Notes under the pieces: generated by a model
Databases searched by the model: none
What the model was told of the DNA's origin: nothing
The model's input: only the letters and a program-made list of their open reading frames with translations
In this document: positions 36,280 through 46,720 of the stretch, in pieces
How the letters are laid out: the number at the start of each line of letters is the position of its first letter
How positions within the stretch are numbered: the first letter of the stretch is position 1
NCBI GenBank assembly: GCA_008360955.1
Contig: LUCM01000769.1
Span: 69,936-133,935, forward strand
Origin: Fasciolopsis buskii
Lineage: Eukaryota > Platyhelminthes > Trematoda > Plagiorchiida > Fasciolidae
Direction: 5' to 3'
Length of the DNA stretch: 64,000 bases
Position numbers and translations under genes: made by a program

Positions 36280-39200
36280 AGAGATTCTGAACGAAAACTT
36301 TTGAGAACAATGAAAAACTAACTCTGGTCTCAAATAGCCGAGTTGGAATTGGGGACGAGAATCGCACAATCTTCAAAAACTGACAACAACAAAAGAGTAA
36401 AATATGAAAAATCGCAGGTCGTGATCCACGATGAAAAAGAGAATGTTGACCGAGGGACGTAAGCTACTCTATCTTCTGCATTATGTATCTCGCAACATCT
36501 GTCAGTCACTGGCCGGTAGTATACAATTTGTCTCACTAATTTTGTGGAAATCACTGACTTTCAAACACGGATTATCCTCGTGTAGTTGATTATGCATATT
36601 TGCTAACAAAACGGCGCTGTCGGTAGAAAAGGCTATTATAAACCAAGGGATCGGTTAACAAGGCTAAATTTCCTTAAGGCAGCTTTTCAGTCGGTTAAAA
36701 TCTCCAGTTGTTTTGACTTGTAATATTACCACTGAGATGTTGACAAACACTTGTGGTAACAACAAATCTAACTGAGCACCGGTATTTAGTAACAGTCTTT
36801 AGTGAAAGGAGGCTACATGTGTTTTGGTGAGCTATACCTATCGGTTTCTCATATCTCAGTAGGTTGTTCTTTTTTGGAACCCTAACGCAGGCCTTCAACT
36901 CGAAATTCTGACCTACAAGAGATTGTGGGAGATTGAAGCAGCACGGAAACTCTGAGTGGTGTCACATTTAGCCCCTGCCATCCTGCTCGATGCAATAAGC
37001 AGTGCGGTCCTGGATATACTAAACGATGACCGAAACGGTATGGAATTCATCGTATTTGTGTACTTCATTTGAAACGATGCACCGTTAATAAGCCAACCCG
37101 CTAAGCAGTAGAGCGATTGGGCTTCTCAGTCCAGGCCTTTAGTCAGCAGAGCATCAGGGATTGGATGAGTGGAAGCCCATCTGCTTGAATCTGCCATTCT
37201 TCCACTCATTTTCTAGTTGAGTTGCCAGCCCAAATCAATCCCAAACTGGAGGACCGGTAGATTACTTTGCCACACCCCTACCCATTGTTCTTCCAGGCAT
37301 GAATGACTCCTCGAGTTGACATAAGCCATTCTGTACTGCTCGCTGGGTCATGGAGGCACACAGCAGTCACATCACGTCAGGATGCAATCTAATTGTGATG
37401 GAGACAGTCAAAATCAGGGCACTTTCATATAAAGTTAATGGTTATCCAAATTAAACTGAATTTTAGCTTCCCTCTTCTGTCAGGTACTCAGAACCATTGC
37501 CTTGCCGCTGACCTTCCGTTATTTTCCGCTCATTTATTCTTTTAATGATCTAAGCCTTGACGTAGCACCCAAAACCAGAGAATATTAGAGCAAGGTTAAT
37601 GATTCTAAAACTGAATCGAATCGATTTTGTGCATCGACCGTTTTTGTCTGACTTGATGTTTAGTTCCGACTCGACAGATTTACGGAGTTCGAGATGTTGT
37701 TTGTATCAGTCACTATTTTCAAGCTAAAAAACTATCATTTTGGTGAATACGGTCCAACCTCTTACGAATTATCTTGCTCGGGGGTTTTCTGTTCTTCTTT
37801 CGCTGCAACTACAGTGTAGCAAGTAGCTTATCAACTGCCAGTCCACATATTTTTCGACTTGTCCACCAGATCGATGACGTTCAAGCAAACATTTTACCAC
37901 TCTGGTTTTTTTTGGATACACATAAATCAGGACGATTGGTCGCATGAACAGGAATCGTTTCATCCCTTATTTCTTGACTCCTTTATGGATAAAACCATGA
38001 AAAGCATCGTTTTCAGAATGAGGGCCAAGGTCAACAGCAGGCTGCAAAGTAGAAAAGTTGGCCGGTAGTGGTAAGATTTCAACTCGCATTCTTCAATCTA
38101 AAATGTCTTTATGCTGAAAATTTGATTGTTATCGGTTCCTCAAAGGTGAAATATCTTCAAAGCATGAACAATATCGAACCAAAGACCCGACTCGGTTTAC
38201 CGACAGGCACTTAACGCGAAATTTAAACTACTCACAAAATTGTGAGAGGCCAACGGCGCTCGCTGACAGGGAAATAGCATTCGCATATTCCCGCCATTTC
38301 TTTATTCAGCAGTGAGAGGACTACTTTGTTCAAAACTCCAAACCTGTCTTGCACATTTTTTGGCAGATAACGAATTATCCCTATATAAAATATCCGAACA
38401 CCTATGCGTGAGGCTTTTTAGCTAACCTGGTGGGGCACGAGCGGTGCAAACGAGGCAGTCGCGTCCACGTGTGGGTTTGAATCCCAGAGATAGGAGACTT
38501 CTTACATCTCGATCACTTCCAGGTTTGTCACATATGCCAAACCAGAATTCGAAATCCATCTTTGTTCAAACATTTGAATTTCGGTCGGCATTTGGTAATG
38601 CAGAGCAATCACAGACTTCATTCATTTTAGGGTTTATAATTGTCTAACGACAAAATTCTGTCGCAATTACGAAAATGTTTCCTTCTCGTGTTGCAATTCC
38701 ACTTGATTTTTAAGTGTTGTACATATCTGCTAGCCGTTTGGTCGAGGTAGTCTGAAGAACCGAATGGTTGGCACATCCCAAGTTATCTGAGTTTCTGGGA
38801 AGCTTGAACTGCGAAAAAATGGACAAACTGACTTTTGCTCATGGTGTTTTCCCGCCGAACTGTTTAAATTCAATATTTAACCAAACAATATGTTGTCAAG
38901 AGTTTACGATTTGGCTGCCCAAACGTGACTTTGTTCAGCCGCTTGGAGATCACGGTTGCCCTGACTACATTGAACGCTTTTCAATTGTGCAACCATAACA
39001 CTGAATGGTTTCCAAGGTATTCGTCTACGAGTAAATCCTCATCCAGTTGATAAGGCAGCACAACAAAGTGTAATCGATTATTTATTCCATCTACCTAAGG
39101 ACAATTGAAAATCCAAACGCGTACATGTGTGTACGTGCGTTTGTGTGAATGTGTGTAGCGAAAATGACACCAGAGGAACAAGTGATCTGAATCAATCTAT

Positions 39201-40031
39201 TTCTGTTGGTATGGGAAGATTCACTTCAGATTTGACTTTTCACAGTTGGGTTAATTATAATGCATTTATTAAATCCACTTATCAAACTTCCGATTCAGCT
39301 CAGTTTTAATATTTGTGATCGTTCTGCATCCCTTCTCAGTTCTGCGCAAATTTCAAGGATAAAATAAATCGAGGCATCTCGTTTACTTCTCCTGAACAAA
39401 ACAGTCGTACATCATAAATGCAAACTATAATGTTGAGTTCTTTCGGTGCATACAGATGACTGCTTCTGATGCAGCAATGCATCTCTCGTTTGGTCTGTAG
39501 GTTCTAATACTTATTGAGCTCAGTTTCATTTGACGACTCAACATAAATGTCGTATACAACCAGAACGGTTCTGCAGCCAAGCTCAAAAATGTGACCTTTG
39601 CAAATGCAAAGATTCCGTGATCGAGAACTGGCAGATCTATAACAATAATTATTCAGTTTTACTTACGTGAGGTTATTTCCTATAATAGAATTACCCGTAC
39701 CGATAGTAACGTGGATAGCGCTCCACCATAAAGGACAATCGGTAATGTGACTCAAACGATGAGACAGTTTGTCATGCTTCAGCACGAGACGATGAAAATC
39801 AGGGTTCAATGGCGAATTAGCACAGGTGGACGAGATTAGAATACACCGTCTGCATACCCTATAGATAGTCCTCTTCGGTGTACATCGTTTTCTAAGGCAC
39901 ACCAAAGCTGCAATATGGATAGAATCGATGGGCATGACGTGAAGGACAACTATTCCGTCACCCAACCCACAGTTCAAAGCACACTCGCAAACACAGACAA
40001 CTTAACATCAGTTGGCATGTGAACGTTGTCA

Positions 40032-40136
40032 CAGTCATTTGATTGTAAAACTTGCCTTGAGAAAAACTACCCACGGTATTCGAAACGTTGGCGCATTATA
40101 TCTACCAACAACGCTGTGTTATTAACATTATATCAT
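40032..40136 (+). repeat. Dispersed repeat B, copy 1
   Basis: This aligns with 47537-47635 in intron 9. Shared words are TCATTTGATTGTAAA, CTTGAGAAA, TACCCA, AAACGTTGG against AAAGTCGGT, and the conserved end ACAACGCTGTGTTA. Same orientation in both places. Coding sequence is not evident. The family is not known to me. Confidence 0.65.
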
Positions 40137-41015
40137 TCACAATTGAAAACCAGTACCAGTAGGCTGGCCTGAATACGGCGTATTAGACTGTTAGGCTGGG
40201 TCTTCCTACAGGATCATTGGGAATAGAATGAGATATATTTACTTGCTGCAGTTAATCGTATTCCTGTGTTCGAACATTCCGTTCGTCTACACAATCTTCC
40301 AGCGATTAATTCATATTTTTCCTCACTTTTGTACCGTTCATCTGGCTTTTTTGAATACACACCTTTAAGAAGAAGCAACCAGATCCAGAGCCCATCACTG
40401 AATGTTTAGTAGGTATGACACCTGAATTGAACTTGTCTTGGGTGTGTAAATATCTGCTAGCTGTTTATTTCAAGCTCTATTTACACCTGGGGTATGCACA
40501 TTTATCATCTAAACCAGTACATTTGATCATCGACAATAACCCCGATTTTCGTCGTGTATTTTATTGTCCGAGATTTGAATTTCTACTTTGGTTACTTCCA
40601 AAACGCCAAGTAGCTAACCTCTAACTATGGGTGTTCGATGCCTCAAGCCAGTCGTCGGTCTTCTGCACCGTCAACCCGATTGACCTGACAGCCATGAACA
40701 GAATTCAGGCCTTCCCATTCCTAACTGGGTAGTCCCGTCTTACTGTTCTCAAATCCCAGTTTGGTCCCTATATCTTGCAAGACTTTTTCATTCATGTTCC
40801 TCATGAATTGCTCGCAAGTATACTGGACATCATCTTATGTTTAACTAACTAAACAAATTGATTTGCTATCTAGTCAGATTACTTACAATAGAGAGTAAAT
40901 CATGCAAACCGTGGTTTATTGAAAGTGATTGAAGATAATTAAATAATCTAGCTCTTCTGCACTTGCGATTAAAATGTTTAACGAATTTTTCTCTGACACT
41001 CCATTACGTTGACAG

Positions 41016-41177
41016 ATGTTCAGTGAAAGGACATATGATGTGCTGGATCCAATAAATGACGAATTTTTCAAAGATTTTAAAAATTTTGAGTCCCATGTGA
41101 AAGATCTCGACTATCGATTGGCTAGTGTTATCTGCCAAGCAATGGAAGAATGCCCCTCCTCGGAGCACTTTTTGAAG
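41016..41177 (+). CDS. DNAH17-like: Dynein heavy chain exon 7 (residues 474-527)
   Basis: The exon reads MFSERTYDVLDPINDEFF, then KDFKNFESHVKDLDYRLASV and ICQAMEECPSSEHFLK. The DP...F--D---FE--V-DLD-RLA-I-CQ pattern is that of the DNAH9/11/17 tail. 162 nt, phase 0 on both sides, acceptor GACAG, donor GTAACC. The ATG at the exon start is internal to the protein, not an alternative start. Confidence 0.94.
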
Positions 41178-42893
41178 GTAACCCATTAGGCACACGAAAT
41201 TTAATTCAGACCACTCAACATTTTTGCTTTTACTTTACACCATTTTATAAAACACTGCTGTCCGGTTAATGGCCGCTCCCCTGAAAAATACGGTAATAAA
41301 CAAACTTCTAGTGTTTCTAATTTCTTTGGAATGTTAAAAGAAAAATGAAAAATAATTTCTTGGAAACTTGGCAATCCTTGGTTGACGAATGAAATTAGGT
41401 TTCTCTCAATGCGCAGATGTCTCGATAGAGTGTCATCATACTTGTCTCAAATCACTAGAACATCGCCTCATTCCTATGGTACCTATTTTTCAAACCCTAT
41501 CAGCTCCCAAGATTATTTCGGAATTATAGCAACATCATTCGGAGCTATGCCAGAAAATATTCCGGAATGGTTAAAAACGTGTCTATTTTTCAAAAGGCAT
41601 GGCAAGCGTACTTCCGCTCGCAGATAGTAGACCGAAGGAAATCACGTTTGGACAAACCTACCAATGAACAGAATCTGAATAACCCAATTGGATATCAGTT
41701 CACGATAGTTCTGACATAATTCCAAATAGGTTTGATGCAGTTTCGAAACAACGTGGGAAGTGTCATGGAAAACCCACTCCAATGGTCAGTGTATAAGTAC
41801 CATATTCCACAAACGAACGACTGCAAAATGACAGTAATTTTGTTTACTTACAGTTAGGTTGAATAATAAACCCTGGAACCAAAAGCGGAATTATCAGTGA
41901 CTGCTTGAACATTTGATAGAGAAGCGAAGGAATGCATCTTCGATCACTTGAGTGAATATGTAGAGGTCGGTTTATGGTGAGGCTACTAAATGGTCCCAAA
42001 AATGCAAAACCGCTATGTTTCTGTAAGATGAGCCATTCGACTGTGAGGCCGCGTTATGTCAGGGAAACAGGACTGGCCGACAAAACCATTTGGCCTCAGG
42101 TAAATGGTCCACTAGCCAAGGATCTGATTGGCTCCATAACGGAAACCAGGGCACGGGGAGGCCAGCCATTCATCCTAGTTTTGGAACAGAAAAACTTGTT
42201 TGGTTTTCGTGACACGTTGAGGGGCGAACAGGGACGTCGTTAAAACTGAAGACCAAACAAGAGACAATGAAATTGAGAGATCTGGGCAGTCGGCCAATAA
42301 GCTCTACCCTGAATAGACTGGTAGAAATTATTTGATTATGGCAAATAAACGATAGCCACGTTGACCGGTTGGGGTCAATTTTATCGTTTTTGCTTGACCT
42401 AGTAGGGGAACTTTGAACCAGAACCGAGTCTTTCGACTGAAAACGATAGAACTAGCGATCGCGATAGTCGGACCATAAAATAGTTAGCTACTAGGTTTAT
42501 TTTCAGTAGTCGAATTCACAGTTAGAGCCTAAACCGCGAGAGCTGAGCAAAATAAACACTTAGGAAGTCACTTTTCATCAAGTTATGGCGGAATACTGAA
42601 CTTCAAACTGAATAACCCCTGACATTAGGTGTATATTTCCCCCTTAAAATTTGTCGTCTAGACAGACGTTGAAAAACGCAGTCTAAACGCGAAAGCGAAG
42701 CTATTGAACTATGGATTACTTTTGTCAGTGTCGAAGATTCTTCTTTATTTGAGTGTGGATAAGGCGTTTGAAAGATCGGAACATTTCATCTGGATAGTCT
42801 CATCATCTTCATCAAAACGATGCCATGCCCGCTTTAGATGTATAGTAATAGTAGTTGCTTTCATTCACTATCTCATTTTGCGCTTCTGTTCAG
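41178..42893 (+). other. Intron 7 (about 1.7 kb)
   Basis: Donor GTAACC, acceptor TTCAG. It includes an 89-codon open stretch (41974-42243, +) that is G-rich and unlike the surrounding AT-rich sequence, but I could not assign it. Nothing else was recognised. Confidence 0.75.
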
Positions 42894-43059
42894 ATGCTCG
42901 CTCTTCTCAGTAGTTTTATGGAACGTCCGATCATCAAAGACGTTTGCGAGCCCAAATACAAATTATTGACTCAGATGATTGACGCGGAAATGGACGCAGC
43001 CAAACGAATTTACGATCATCACGTGGCTGCGACTCACATTCTGGGACAAAAAACTCCAG
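42894..43059 (+). CDS. DNAH17-like: Dynein heavy chain exon 8 (residues 528-582 plus 1 nt)
   Basis: The exon reads MLALLSSFMERPIIKDVC and then KLLTQMIDAEMDAAKRIYD, ending ILGQKTP. The LMERP-I landmark and the acidic D-EMD-AK-IYD helix match DNAH17. It starts in phase 0 and ends in phase 1 at a GTACGA donor. The next exon picks up this phase exactly. Confidence 0.94.
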
Positions 43060-43275
43060 GTACGATTCAATGTAATTGACAATTTTTTCACATTCTCTAT
43101 GATTGGTTAATGATATCAGCATCCTAAATTTGCACCGCTAAACCCCCGACTGACTTCTGAGTGAGTGTTGTAGAATCCTTGTCTACAACAATTGATCGAG
43201 TCCTGATGAAAGCCTGGACATTTGTTTCATCATCTTACCCAACCAGCAATGGCAAAATGTCCTGCATTTTGGTAT

Positions 43276-43566
43276 TTACATTTCGAATCCTGTGTGCACT
43301 AAGTTGCTATGGCTAGTTACTCCATAAGTCTCGAGAACGTCGGCTCCATGGTGGGAAGAAAGATCTTTAGCGAAAAAAAGCATCAGTATCTCCGAAATAA
43401 TAGTTTCACTTGCGAGTTCAACAGTTTTATCACCAGCGAAGTTGAAAATACCACGTAATCCGGCTAGGTTGACAAAGCATCGACGTCTAACCTCTAAATA
43501 CCTTGGTCTTCTATGGTTGTCTATAACCCCGACGTAGACTCTTACAGTGTGACCGCCGATGTACAT
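43276..43566 (-). CDS. Unrecognised open stretch, 96 codons
   Basis: This minus-strand frame is open for 96 codons inside intron 8 and contains a basic segment (RRPRYLEVRRRC) followed by a more acidic, hydrophobic part (ELASETIISEILMLFFAKD). It has a plausible amino-acid composition but no domain I can identify, no visible splice partners and no flanking terminal repeats. It may be a fragment of a mobile element, given the Penelope-like remnant 500 bp away on the same strand, or chance. Nothing shows that it is expressed. Confidence 0.2.
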   Translation of the reverse strand: MYIGGHTVRVYVGVIDNHRRPRYLEVRRRCFVNLAGLRGIFNFAGDKTVELASETIISEILMLFFAKDLSSHHGADVLETYGVTSHSNLVHTGFEM

Positions 43567-44005
43567 GATAAATGAAACAATTTGAAGTCTCCTGTCGGTG
43601 TAATGCAGAGGCTTCCTCGATCGGAGGTACTACCAAAATAGGGATTTTCCTGTCAATCTCCTGCCTCAGACTTTGTTTTCCCAATGTCCAGAAATTTAGC
43701 TGTTACACCCTATGTGCGAAAGCAAGCGATAAAACCACTTCACCTAAAGGAAACTTGCACGCTCTCGGTGGCATCGAATTGAAATATATTCCATGCTCAT
43801 TCACTACTCGGGATAAGTCCAAAGCTACAAGGTTTTAACATTTCATATTACTGTCCTCAACCGCTGACGCAGAACAGTATGAGAATTATATAATGATAGT
43901 ACAATATTATTATTCCGTGTATTATATGACGTTATATAACCAGTGATCAATTTCAGTGGATATATTAGGATTAAATTCTTTGCATCAAAAAAGTGATATC
44001 ATCTA

Positions 44006-44640
44006 AATGATGGTCTTTGTGCGCAAAAGGACCGGGTTGTGCAGCTGGTTTAGTTTCGGTTTGTTGAAATCTAAAGTCCTCCCATCGGTATTGTGTCTGG
44101 TTATTGTCATGTGTTTCGTAACCGATCACTCCGGGTTACGATGGAGATAACTGTCCGTTTTGTTTCGCGACATCGGTTCATTCAGCAAATTGGAAATACG
44201 TTCTGACATCCGTTGTAAATATCTTCTGTCTGTTCTGTCAATGTAAATTTCAGTGCAGTTCTGAGTGTACTGATATACCTGGATTTGAAGCAGAAATTGA
44301 CATCCGACTAGATTCCTGTAGGTTCAGAACAATTCTCTTGGCTGTTGGCAGGATGTGAAGATCTGTGGTTGGAAATGTGCGGTGTATGGCAGAACTAAGA
44401 ATGTGCCGCACATCATTGAGAATGTGATCTTCATTAAAGGCCAGTCTGACGTATGCGACTTTCCTCATTTATTTAAGAACCTTATCAACCAAGGACGTCG
44501 ACGAATTGCTGTGGGTAATCACTACAAACAAGTGCTGCCCGAAGAAGCTTTCTTCTTCTTTCAAGACCTCTTTCTGTCTGAAAGCTTTCGTGACCACTGA
44601 ATATTGTCAGTCGTTTTCAAGACAGAGCTCTAACATTCCA
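44006..44640 (-). mobile_element. Penelope-like element remnant (thumb and GIY-YIG region)
   Basis: On the minus strand a decayed coding region reads LRAALVCSDYPQQFVDV (about 44545-44490), then HILNDVRHILSSAIHRTFP from about 44426. After a frameshift near 44280 comes VYQYTQNCTEIYIDRTDRR (from 44278), then SVTKHMTITRH after a stop at 44128. This order, an ILSSA--R-FP segment followed by a Y-----C---YI-RT module and a TKH segment, is that of the end of Penelope-like reverse transcriptases with their GIY-YIG endonuclease. The usual glycine of YIG is replaced by Asp here. At least one frameshift and one stop make it inactive. The polymerase core was not found. Confidence 0.6.
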
Positions 44641-45978
44641 CATAAGCCCAACATAGGTTTTACGTTGAAAACCAATTGTCAAAGTTCCCGTTTCTTCTCA
44701 ATTAAGCTGTACGATTGTTGTTCATGTTTATTGTGTATCGGTTTTAACAGCCACGTACTATTAAGAAACTATTTATAAAGGCATGTTGAACCCCTTTGAA
44801 GCCTCGTGATCCAATGAGCTTCGACGTTTGATTCGAATTCCAACATTCTTTTAGCTCCAATTCGAGGACCACAGGTGGTGGTACGACCATCGTTGTTGTT
44901 ATTTCTCAATTCTCGCTCCCGGATTCGTGTTCGATTCCCCCAGTATCAATCTGCGCGTCTAATTCCCGCTATCGAACACCATCTCACATCGACTTGTTTT
45001 ACCGCACCAACGTAACTATGGTCCCCAGATTTGGTCTGAAACACTTTTTGTGTCACGTGTTTTAAACTTGAATGTTTGTCAGACCGTTTGGCTAGGTCTC
45101 ACTGTTTGCTGTTGAAATTCATGCCTTTATTAAATCCAACTTAGTTTAGCAAGATTTGTACCATGGTTTATTTTGGACTTGTCTCTCTCTTGGACTGGAG
45201 TTGCCTTGTTGCACGCGTCACTAAACTAGACGAGAGTCGCCCTCGGTCTATATGTTCCATTTACACTTTAACAGCAATAAATCAAAGATCTCAGATCTGC
45301 CTAGCGATGATGTGTATTTTAATCAAGCCTCAGCCAAGCCTCTGAACAAGGAAACAGTAAGAACTCCGGTCTTTGTCATTCCCCTCACCTTTTACTTTGC
45401 CGTTTACGAATTGTCACGTTTTGCATTCGCGGTCGAAAAGAGTGACCGTAATCTTTGCATCTTGCGGCATTTATCGTACTCGTATTTTTATGGCGTGGAT
45501 AAATTCAAGCGGGATCGAAATTGATACAAGTGCAGCGTCAGCAACTTTTGTGACTTCTGACGTCCGTGACCCAAATTCCCCACTGACAAGTAGTTTGGGC
45601 GAGGTGTTAGTTCCAGATTGCTTGCCCCTACTGATATCTCGGGAATTCATGCGATTAGTCTCTTCGAATCTCCCTGCTGTCTCTAACATTTCGGCGCTTC
45701 TCTGAGACTATCGGATGGGCTGGTTCCACTACATTCATGCGCAAACATGTGACTGATTTTATTCCCCTCATAGTTCCCGATTCGAGCTTCTTTACCGACC
45801 ATCAGAACAAGCCCAATTGGCTTGGAAACAGGGGATGAATGAGCAACGGAATGCGTGATCAAGTGGATTTGATCTGACGAACTGATCAGGCAATGCGTTT
45901 GATAGTGGAAATCAGATAAATGGGTCAATGTGGTCAGATATTCAAATTGTGTGCCTCCGTAGGACTGACTTTTTTAAT

Positions 45979-45990
45979 AAATTCTCTTTT
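45979..45990. repeat. Left 12-bp direct repeat (possible target-site duplication)
   Basis: AAATTCTCTTTT here recurs exactly at 46332-46343, on the two sides of the hammerhead/tRNA-like unit. Twelve matching bases in AT-rich DNA is suggestive of a duplicated target site but not proof. Confidence 0.5.
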
Positions 45991-46020
45991 ATACATGATA
46001 GTAGCAGGAGATTGAATGTT

Positions 46021-46091
46021 TTCATGAAATAATTCACCATATGATACCATCGCTCAACTCACCATAAAGAAACCATGGGAGCACTGAACAG
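46021..46091. repeat. Left 71-bp inverted arm
   Basis: Its inverse complement matches 46263-46333 at 65 of 71 positions, counted by hand, without gaps. The inner end stops at the equivalent of the hammerhead cleavage site: the complement begins CTGTTCAGTGC where the right arm has CTGTACAGTGC. Confidence 0.85.
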
Positions 46092-46147
46092 GTGATGATG
46101 TTGCACCTATCATCATGTGGTGAAGTTCAACAAACCGTTCAGAGCCT

Positions 46148-46218
46148 GCCCGGTAGCGTAATGGCTAAGGCGTTCGACTCAAATTCGTTCGTCCCGGGTT
46201 CGCGTCCCAGTTCGGGCA
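46148..46218 (+). ncRNA. tRNA-Arg-like head (SINE-type, probably not a functional tRNA)
   Basis: The 71-nt stretch folds like a tRNA. Acceptor strands are GCCCGGT (46148-46154) and TTCGGGC (46211-46217), followed by A. The T arm is CCGGG/CCCAG around TTCGCGT, with a B-box-like GGTTCGCGTCC at 46197-46207. The D-arm region GTAGCGTAATGGCTAAGGCG resembles tRNA-Arg. The anticodon stem (TTCGA/TCGTT) pairs at only three of five positions and its loop CTCAAAT would give CAA, so a working tRNA is unlikely. As an internal polymerase III promoter it could drive transcription of the ribozyme downstream. Confidence 0.6.
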
Positions 46219-46228
46219 CGGTCGATAT

Positions 46229-46273
46229 GCACTGCTCATGATTCCTAACAAGGATGAAACAGCTGTACAGTGC
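46229..46273 (+). ncRNA. Hammerhead ribozyme fold, core mutated (G5 to C)
   Basis: Stem I is GCACTG (46229-46234) with CAGTGC (46268-46273), six perfect pairs. The core strand is CTCATGA (46235-46241) where the consensus is CTGANGA. Stem II is TTCC/GGAT around the loop TAACAA, with three of four pairs. GAAA is present at 46256-46259. Stem III is the self-complementary ACAGCTGT (46259-46266), very short as in retrotransposon-borne hammerheads. The residue before the scissile bond would be A46267, an allowed H17. The layout matches a type I hammerhead with minimal stem III. G5 is essential for cleavage, so this copy is predicted to be inactive or nearly so. Confidence 0.62.
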
Positions 46274-46333
46274 TTCCATGGTTTCTTTACGGTGAGTTGA
46301 GTGATGATATCACATGGTGAATTATTTCATGAA
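46263..46333. repeat. Right 71-bp inverted arm
   Basis: This is the inverse complement of 46021-46091 at 65 of 71 positions. It starts inside hammerhead stem III, carries the whole 3' strand of stem I and then the tract TTCCATGGTTTCTTTA onward to TTCATGAA. Confidence 0.85.
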
Positions 46334-46343
46334 ATTCTCTTTT
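46332..46343. repeat. Right 12-bp direct repeat (possible target-site duplication)
   Basis: This AAATTCTCTTTT is identical to 45979-45990. It overlaps the last two bases of the right inverted arm, so the exact element boundary is uncertain. Confidence 0.5.
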
Positions 46344-46720
46344 GTTATTGTCTGGCATGCTAACTTGATTTCTCTCCCATATCAAATGCATCCCCCTCCA
46401 GAATTTCAATGCCTTCCCCCTGTTCTAAATTCATTAATAGATTTTTCGAATTTTCAATAATTTTACTTTATGTGAGACTGAATTAAACCGTAAAAAGAAG
46501 TTGTCACAAAGTCGGGAAATATCAGGCACGATTGACAACTGAAATTTCATTCTTTATTCCAAAGGTCTTAAGGATATTCTCAATCGCACACGGTAAGAAT
46601 AAGTTGGTTTTGGTAACTGGTTTTGTTTCTTTCTGTTTGGTCCTCGTACTACTATTTCCAAGTGTTAGGTTACTCAGTTACATTCTGATTACATAATAAT
46701 GTTTGTTTTCACACTTAAAG

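Larger units (their letters stand above)
35558..41015 (+). other. Intron 6 (about 5.5 kb)
   Basis: Donor GTCAGT, acceptor GACAG. It contains the foldback element at 35963-36279 and one member of a dispersed pair (40032-40136). Around 38430-38500 there is a B-box-like word (GGTTTGAATCC) but no tRNA fold. Around 37140-37220 the words GATGAGTGGAA and TTCCACTCAT form a short hairpin. The rest is unassigned. Confidence 0.75.
45991..46331 (+). mobile_element. tRNA-like/hammerhead retroposon with inverted arms (Sm-alpha-like)
   Basis: This unit of about 341 bp is bounded by 12-bp direct repeats. It contains, in order, a left arm (46021-46091), a tRNA-like head with A- and B-box-like sequence (46148-46218), a hammerhead ribozyme fold (46229-46273) and a right arm (46263-46333) that is the inverse complement of the left. 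Schistosoma Sm-alpha repeats, of similar length, are known to combine a polymerase III promoter with a hammerhead ribozyme, and Penelope-like elements and animal retrozymes also carry hammerheads. The inverted arms are not part of the Sm-alpha plan as I know it. No protein is encoded. The unit lies in the sense orientation of the host gene. Confidence 0.6.
43060..46720 (+). other. Intron 8 (about 3.7 kb)
   Basis: Donor GTACGA, acceptor TTAAAG. It is the most element-rich intron: an unrecognised minus-strand open stretch (43276-43566), a Penelope-like remnant (44006-44640, minus) and a hammerhead/tRNA-like unit (45991-46331, +). The stretch from 44.8 to 45.9 kb has open frames on both strands that I cannot name. 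Confidence 0.75.

Noticed and set aside
38430..38500. Possible tRNA gene with B-box-like GGTTTGAATCC
   Set aside because: No acceptor or anticodon stem can be paired around it.
43190..43240. CTGATGAAAG resembling a hammerhead core
   Set aside because: No stem II followed by GAAA and no closing stem I could be drawn.
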